A stretch of 28,974 nucleotides of DNA, taken from positions 1 to 28,974 of the forward strand of contig CAKRZO010000033.1 in the NCBI GenBank assembly GCA_934433135.1, read 5' to 3'. A program made the position numbers and the translations under genes. How positions within the stretch are numbered: the first letter of the stretch is position 1; each line of letters opens with the position of its first letter. The stretch comes from an uncultured Acetatifactor sp. (lineage in GTDB: Bacteria > Bacillota > Clostridia > Lachnospirales > Lachnospiraceae). Below are positions 25,072 through 28,974 of this stretch, piece after piece. The notes under the pieces were generated by a model that was not told the origin of the DNA, did no database searches, and saw nothing but the letters and a program-made list of their open reading frames with translations.

Positions 25072-25081
25072 AGGCTATAAT
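25053..25081 (+). promoter_or_regulatory. Promoter of the ABC transporter operon
   Basis: TTGTGA (25053-25058) and a perfect TATAAT (25076-25081) are 17 bases apart. The -35 is weak, fitting a promoter that needs an activator, and it lies inside the direct repeats. Confidence 0.65.
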
Positions 25082-25127
25082 AAGGCACATAAAGTTCATT
25101 TTTTATTGGAAAGGCATGGTTATTGGC

Positions 25128-26063
25128 ATGAAGAAAGAACAAGCAGTGTACCGAAAAAAAACATCGCTGATCAAAGAACTGAAACGACATTATTGGTTAT
25201 ATTTGTTTCTGATTCCGGGATTGGTGATGATTTTTCTGTTTAAGATATTGCCTTTTTACGGAGTGCAGATTGCTTTTCGGGATTTCAGTATTGTGAAAGG
25301 GATCTGGGACAGTCCCTGGGTGGGGCTGAAACATTTCCGGGATTTGCTTCGCAGCGCTAATTTTTTGAGGGTTTTGAAGAATTCTATTATTACCAGTATT
25401 CTGAGATTGATATGGGGATTCCCCATGCCCATTCTACTGGCACTTTTTATGAACGAAATGCGCAGTCTGAAGTATAAAAAGACAGTTCAGACGATCATTT
25501 ACATGCCCCACTTTTTGTCCTGGGCAGTGGTAATCGGTATTGTCATGGCACTGCTTTCTCAAAATAACGGAGTTATCAATTCCTTAATTAAGTTATGCGG
25601 CGGCAAATCCGTGCCTTTCCTGACAAGTCCCAAGTGGTTCCGTACGGTTTTGATCGGAGCCGGTATCTGGAAGGAAAGCGGTTGGGGAACTGTGGTTTAC
25701 ATGGCTGCACTGGCAGGAATCAGCCCGGAGTTGTATGAGGCAGCTACTATGGACGGTGCTACCAGAATGCAGAAAATGCGTTACATAACATTGCCGTGTA
25801 TTTTGGGAACGGTCAGCGTAATGTTGATTATGAGTATGGGAAGTCTTTTGAATAATGGATTTGAGCAGATCTGGATGTTACAGAATTCCCTGAATAAGGA
25901 AGTGGCGGAAGTGTTGGAAACGTATTCTTATCAGGTTGGTTTAAGGGAAGGACGTTACAGTTTTTCTTCCGCAATCGGTTTGTCTCAGTCTATTGTGGGA
26001 TGTATTTTGGTATTTGGTTCTAATTTCCTTGCCAAACGAAGAGGAGGAAGCGGATTATGGTAA
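25128..26063 (+). CDS. Sugar ABC transporter permease, LplB-like (CUT1)
   Basis: The chosen ATG gives MKKEQAVYRKKT, as in this family; an ATG at 25116 is the alternative, but GGAAAGG at 25108-25114 is too close to it. The 311-residue protein has about six transmembrane helices, starting with LYLFLIPGLVMIFLF. The EAA loop (ELYEAATMDGATRMQKMRYITLP) contacts the ATPase. The pattern is that of the LplB family of oligosaccharide permeases, which pairs with LplC-type permeases. No ATPase gene is in the operon in this window, so a shared MsmX-type ATPase is probable. Confidence 0.9.
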   Translation: MKKEQAVYRKKTSLIKELKRHYWLYLFLIPGLVMIFLFKILPFYGVQIAFRDFSIVKGIWDSPWVGLKHFRDLLRSANFLRVLKNSIITSILRLIWGFPMPILLALFMNEMRSLKYKKTVQTIIYMPHFLSWAVVIGIVMALLSQNNGVINSLIKLCGGKSVPFLTSPKWFRTVLIGAGIWKESGWGTVVYMAALAGISPELYEAATMDGATRMQKMRYITLPCILGTVSVMLIMSMGSLLNNGFEQIWMLQNSLNKEVAEVLETYSYQVGLREGRYSFSSAIGLSQSIVGCILVFGSNFLAKRRGGSGLW

Positions 26064-26974
26064 AAAATCATACCGTGAAAGAAGGCGTTAAGGTGAAACA
26101 AAGCCTTGGCGAACGTATTGTAGAAATCTGCATCTATATTTTTGTAACATTGGTTGCTTTGCTGATGCTGTATCCTGTTTTAAATGTACTGGCAGTTTCT
26201 CTGTCCGATTATCATGAGTATGTAAAGGCGCCCTGGCTGGTGATCCCGAAAAAATTTACGCTGGATGCTTATGACTATGTGGCAAAAAACCAGATGTTCT
26301 GGCGAAGCTATCTGAACAGCTTCTTTATTGTAGCAGTAGGAACTGTAATCGGACTGGCCATAACAATCCTGGTTGCCTACCCCATTTCACGACCTGAGCT
26401 GAAAGGCAAAGGGTTCTTTGTGGGAATTATGATTGTAACCATGGTATTTACACCGGGTATGATTCCGGAATTTATCAACATAAGAAATCTGGGATTGTAC
26501 AATACGATCTGGGCGGTTATCCTGCCGGGAACCTTCAGCGCATTCAACTGTATTCTGATGATTAATTTTTTCCGGGAAATACCGGCGAGTCTGATTGATG
26601 CAGCCAAGATTGACGGAGCAGGAGAACCTTATATTTTATGGAATATTGTTGTGAAATTGTCCTCACCGGTTATTGCAACGATTACCTTATATCTCGCGGT
26701 AGGATATTGGAACAATTATTTTAATGCGCAGATTTATCTGGAAAAGCGGGAATTATGGCCTATTTCCCTGACCCTGAAAGAAATTCTGATGGAAGCCAGC
26801 GTGGCTATCATGCAGGCGGAAGGGGATGCGGCTCTTTTGGATATGAGCAAATTGAATACGACGACCCTGCAGTATGCCTGTGTGGTAGCATCCATGATTC
26901 CAATGATGATTATCTATCCGTTCCTGCAGAAGTATTTTGCAAAAGGAATTCTGCTTGGCGGTGTCAAAGGGTGA
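26057..26974 (+). CDS. Sugar ABC transporter permease, LplC/YtcP-like (CUT1)
   Basis: The ATG follows GGAGGAAG and overlaps the first permease gene by 7 bases. The 305-residue protein has six predicted helices, the first near 25-47 (ICIYIFVTLVALLMLYPVL). Its EAA loop reads ASLIDAAKIDGAGEPYILWNIVV. The C-terminus (FLQKYFAKGILLGGVKG) is the hallmark ending of the LplC/YtcP family. It forms the channel with the upstream permease. Confidence 0.92.
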   Translation: MVKNHTVKEGVKVKQSLGERIVEICIYIFVTLVALLMLYPVLNVLAVSLSDYHEYVKAPWLVIPKKFTLDAYDYVAKNQMFWRSYLNSFFIVAVGTVIGLAITILVAYPISRPELKGKGFFVGIMIVTMVFTPGMIPEFINIRNLGLYNTIWAVILPGTFSAFNCILMINFFREIPASLIDAAKIDGAGEPYILWNIVVKLSSPVIATITLYLAVGYWNNYFNAQIYLEKRELWPISLTLKEILMEASVAIMQAEGDAALLDMSKLNTTTLQYACVVASMIPMMIIYPFLQKYFAKGILLGGVKG

Positions 26975-27011
26975 GTGCGCCGGAAGCGGAACAGGAAGCA
27001 TAAAAACAGTG

Positions 27012-27038
27012 AAAATCACACCCCCGATGGGTGATTTT
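27012..27038 (+). terminator. Intercistronic hairpin between permease and binding-protein genes
   Basis: AAAATCAC (27012-27019) pairs with GTGATTTT (27031-27038), extended by CC/GG, and is followed by A rather than T. It is more likely a partial attenuator or mRNA stabiliser than a full terminator. Such hairpins commonly raise the level of the binding protein relative to the permeases. Confidence 0.4.
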
Positions 27039-27063
27039 AAAAAATGAAATGGAGGAAACAAAA

Positions 27064-28665
27064 ATGCAGAAAAAGAAATGGAGAAAACTTTCCATCGCAG
27101 CAGCATCTGTAATGGCATTTGCCGTTATCTGTGCAGGCTGCGGAAACAAAGAGGATGCGGGCAAAACGTCTGAAGCAACCAGGACGGTTGAAAGCGTAGA
27201 GAGCCAGGCATCTTCCGAAAGCCAGACCAGTGAAGAGCCTGTGGAAATCACACTGATGGCTGACTGGGGAAACAAGACAGAACTGGATAACCAGTGGTTT
27301 GCAAAAGTGGAGAAAGAACTGAATATTAAGTTTAACTTTATCGAACCGGCGTCCAGTGCTTATGAGGAAGCATTGCAGAAAATGATCGTATCCGGAGAAT
27401 ATCCCGATGCAGTATTACTTCCGACCAACTGGCTGACCGGCGATAGCTTCAGAGAGTGCTGTGAACAGGGAACGTTCCTGGATCTGTCTGATCTTTTGAA
27501 AAATTATAAGAACATCACAGATCATACAGCGGATATCTCCTGGAAGGCAATGGATATTTTCCAGGATGGACGTACCTGGGGTATCCCTCGTTCTACCATG
27601 ATCCGTTGCGACGGTTTTTCCTTTAAGCAGGCATGGCTTGAAAAACTGAACATCAATTATAAAGAAGGAACCTACTTAACCGCAGATGAATTCTTTGATA
27701 TTCTGTATGCTTTTACTTATAATGATCCCGATGGTAACGGCTTAGACGACACCTATGGTATTTCTACTTATATGAATGACAATACCGGTGCTCTGTCCTG
27801 GGGATTGAATTACATTTTCGGAATCGGCGATACCGATGCATGGGGAGATTATGACGGAGAGATCATTGCCCTGAAATATTCTCAGACCAAGAGTAACTTT
27901 AAAGATTATCTGACCTTTGCCAACAAGTGCTGGGAAGCCGGAATCATTGACCCGGATGCATTCAGCCTGAATGCAGGCACGGCAGGCGACAGAAATGATC
28001 AGTACGGAGCAAGCGTGAAATTCCCGGGATATCTGGAAGTTACCGACAAGGCTGGTCTGGAAGTTTTCGTACCCGGTGTTGTTGTCAAAGAAGGCGACAG
28101 CTATGGATTCCCGAATTTCAATACCGGTGTATGGTGCTATTGGGCAATCAGTTCCAGCTGCGAACATCCGGAAAAGGTAATGGAATTCTTCGATTATGTA
28201 TTAAGTGATGCAGGCTGGAGAGATGTAGGTGTAAAAGGTCTGGAAGGCGTTACCTTTACCGTGGATGCAAACGGCAACTACGATGCGTCCCTTGGTACCA
28301 ATGAAGACGGCAGCTACAAAGAGGGTATGAATCCCAATGCGATTATCAAGACACTGCGCAGAAGCGATGGAGCGGATTTCTTTGTAAGTATTCGTTACAA
28401 TGCAGAGACCAGAAAGCGTCTTATCGACATGATTGATATTTGTATTGATAATGCGCAGCCTGCTCTGGATAATGGCTATGTACCGGAAATTGCATCCGAT
28501 TCTGTATTCATTGAATACAACAATTACATGACCGACCAGATTAATAAGATTATCGTAGGCGATGTGCCGGTGGATGAATGGGATAACATTCTGCAGGGCT
28601 GGTATGATGCAGGCGGCACAAAGTATGTAGAAGAGATGAGAGCTTATATCGCATCCTTAAATTAA
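27064..28665 (+). CDS. Extracellular sugar-binding lipoprotein of the ABC transporter
   Basis: The frame opens at 27031, but the ATG at 27064 follows GGAGG and begins the signal peptide (MQKKKWRKLSIAAA). The lipobox is CAGC with Cys26. The mature part has the two-lobed family-1 solute-binding fold: an opening VEITLMADWGNKTEL, then YPDAVLLPTNW, and a calcium-loop-like DPDGNGLDDTYG, typical of LplA-type binding proteins of about 500-560 residues. A Ser/Glu-rich linker follows the lipid-modified Cys. It captures an oligosaccharide and hands it to the two permeases upstream; the sugar cannot be told from sequence. Confidence 0.93.
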   Translation: MQKKKWRKLSIAAASVMAFAVICAGCGNKEDAGKTSEATRTVESVESQASSESQTSEEPVEITLMADWGNKTELDNQWFAKVEKELNIKFNFIEPASSAYEEALQKMIVSGEYPDAVLLPTNWLTGDSFRECCEQGTFLDLSDLLKNYKNITDHTADISWKAMDIFQDGRTWGIPRSTMIRCDGFSFKQAWLEKLNINYKEGTYLTADEFFDILYAFTYNDPDGNGLDDTYGISTYMNDNTGALSWGLNYIFGIGDTDAWGDYDGEIIALKYSQTKSNFKDYLTFANKCWEAGIIDPDAFSLNAGTAGDRNDQYGASVKFPGYLEVTDKAGLEVFVPGVVVKEGDSYGFPNFNTGVWCYWAISSSCEHPEKVMEFFDYVLSDAGWRDVGVKGLEGVTFTVDANGNYDASLGTNEDGSYKEGMNPNAIIKTLRRSDGADFFVSIRYNAETRKRLIDMIDICIDNAQPALDNGYVPEIASDSVFIEYNNYMTDQINKIIVGDVPVDEWDNILQGWYDAGGTKYVEEMRAYIASLN

Positions 28666-28676
28666 ACATATAAACC

Positions 28677-28686
28677 GAAACGTTTC
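28677..28686. promoter_or_regulatory. LacI/CcpA-type operator-like palindrome
   Basis: GAAACGTTTC is a perfect palindrome with a central CG, as in LacI-family operators (including cre sites). It lies between the binding-protein gene and the glycosidase gene, and might control the latter. Confidence 0.3.
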
Positions 28687-28711
28687 AAAGAAATGAAACT
28701 GTAAAACGAAA

Positions 28712-28757
28712 GGCAAGAGCAACGTTATCATGAATGAAATGACAGCGTTGCTCTGCC
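28712..28757 (+). repeat. Strong hairpin after the binding-protein gene
   Basis: GGC and AGAGCAACG (28712-28724, one bulged A) pair with CGTTGCTCT and GCC (28746-28757). The loop is 21 nt and no T-tract follows. It may protect the 3' end of the upstream mRNA or slow transcription into the next gene. Confidence 0.5.
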
Positions 28758-28777
28758 ATTATCAGGATAAAAACAAA

Positions 28778-28974
28778 ATGAGCGGACAATTTTCTTTTGA
28801 TGAAATCTTAAAACCCGATTGTCGGAAAGCAATTTATCGGGAAGAGGGGTATTTTGTGTGGTGCGGCAGCATCGCAAAGTATCGGAATACATATTATTTA
28901 TTTTACTCCAGATGGAAAAAGGAACTGGGATTTGATGCCTGGGTAACGGACTCGGAAATCTGTATCGCCTCCTG
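28778..28974 (+). CDS. Start of a beta-propeller glycoside hydrolase (GH43/GH117-like), 3' truncated
   Basis: The open frame starts at an ATG and runs to the window end without a stop, so only about 65 residues are visible. It begins MSGQFSFDEIL and contains FVWCGSIAKYRNTYYLFYSRW and GFDAWVTDSEI. This resembles the first blade of five-bladed propeller glycosidases, where 'W-x-G-S-x-x-K ... Y-x-x-(F/Y)-S-R-W' and 'AWVT-x-SEI' recur (GH43, GH117 and related). The exact family cannot be set from this fragment. There is no signal peptide, so it is probably cytoplasmic and acts on the imported oligosaccharide. The ribosome binding site is weak (AGGAT, 9 bases before). Confidence 0.7.
   Translation, partial: MSGQFSFDEILKPDCRKAIYREEGYFVWCGSIAKYRNTYYLFYSRWKKELGFDAWVTDSEICIAS

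Noticed and set aside
25486..25495. Another GTTCAGACGA-like repeat end
   Set aside because: It lies inside the permease coding sequence, matches only part of the repeat end, and has no partner arm, so it is probably chance.

Overview
The window looks like a piece of a low-to-mid GC Firmicutes genome, most likely a gut-type member of the Clostridia close to Lachnospiraceae. The evidence is strong AGGAGG-type ribosome binding sites, a dockerin protein, a sortase-type surface protein, zinc-ribbon/SPFH membrane proteins, a YesM/YesN two-component pair next to a CUT1 sugar ABC transporter, a luxS-mtnN pair, and tRNA genes that do not encode CCA. This placement rests on gene content only; I could not run a search.

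Layout. Positions 1-4172 hold a 5'-truncated cell-wall-type surface protein and a 1012-residue secreted dockerin protein. Positions 4189-14131 are a run of same-strand genes for membrane, lipoprotein and zinc-ribbon proteins. Its core resembles B. subtilis ydjG, ydjH and ydjI: an SPFH protein carrying four C-terminal zinc ribbons, a zinc-ribbon membrane protein and a TPM-domain protein. Around these lie two DUF4428-type proteins, a DUF3592-like protein, lipoproteins and three proteins of unknown function. No PspA homologue is visible.

Positions 14132-15139 carry no protein gene. They hold a tRNA-Phe/Gly/Gly cluster with a textbook promoter. The cluster is flanked by inverted copies of a palindrome-ended repeat, and a mini copy of that repeat sits at 9599-9655.

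From 15140 on, the genes look more housekeeping or metabolic: an LCP-family cell-wall ligase; the convergent luxS-mtnN operon (methyl-cycle recycling and AI-2 synthesis) with a highly structured luxS leader; an ECF sigma factor with a membrane-anchored beta-propeller protein; a short cytidylate-kinase-like protein; and a carbohydrate locus. The carbohydrate locus has an AraC-type response regulator and its histidine kinase, two permeases, a lipid-anchored binding protein, and the start of a beta-propeller glycosidase cut by the window edge. The inferred scheme is that the YesM/YesN-like pair senses a glycan signal and turns on the importer through 11-bp-spaced direct repeats at the importer promoter. 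Imported oligosaccharide would then be cut by the downstream glycosidase.

The best candidates for undescribed biology are the SPFH/zinc-ribbon/TPM island without PspA, the covarying palindromic repeat family, and the pseudoknot-like luxS leader.
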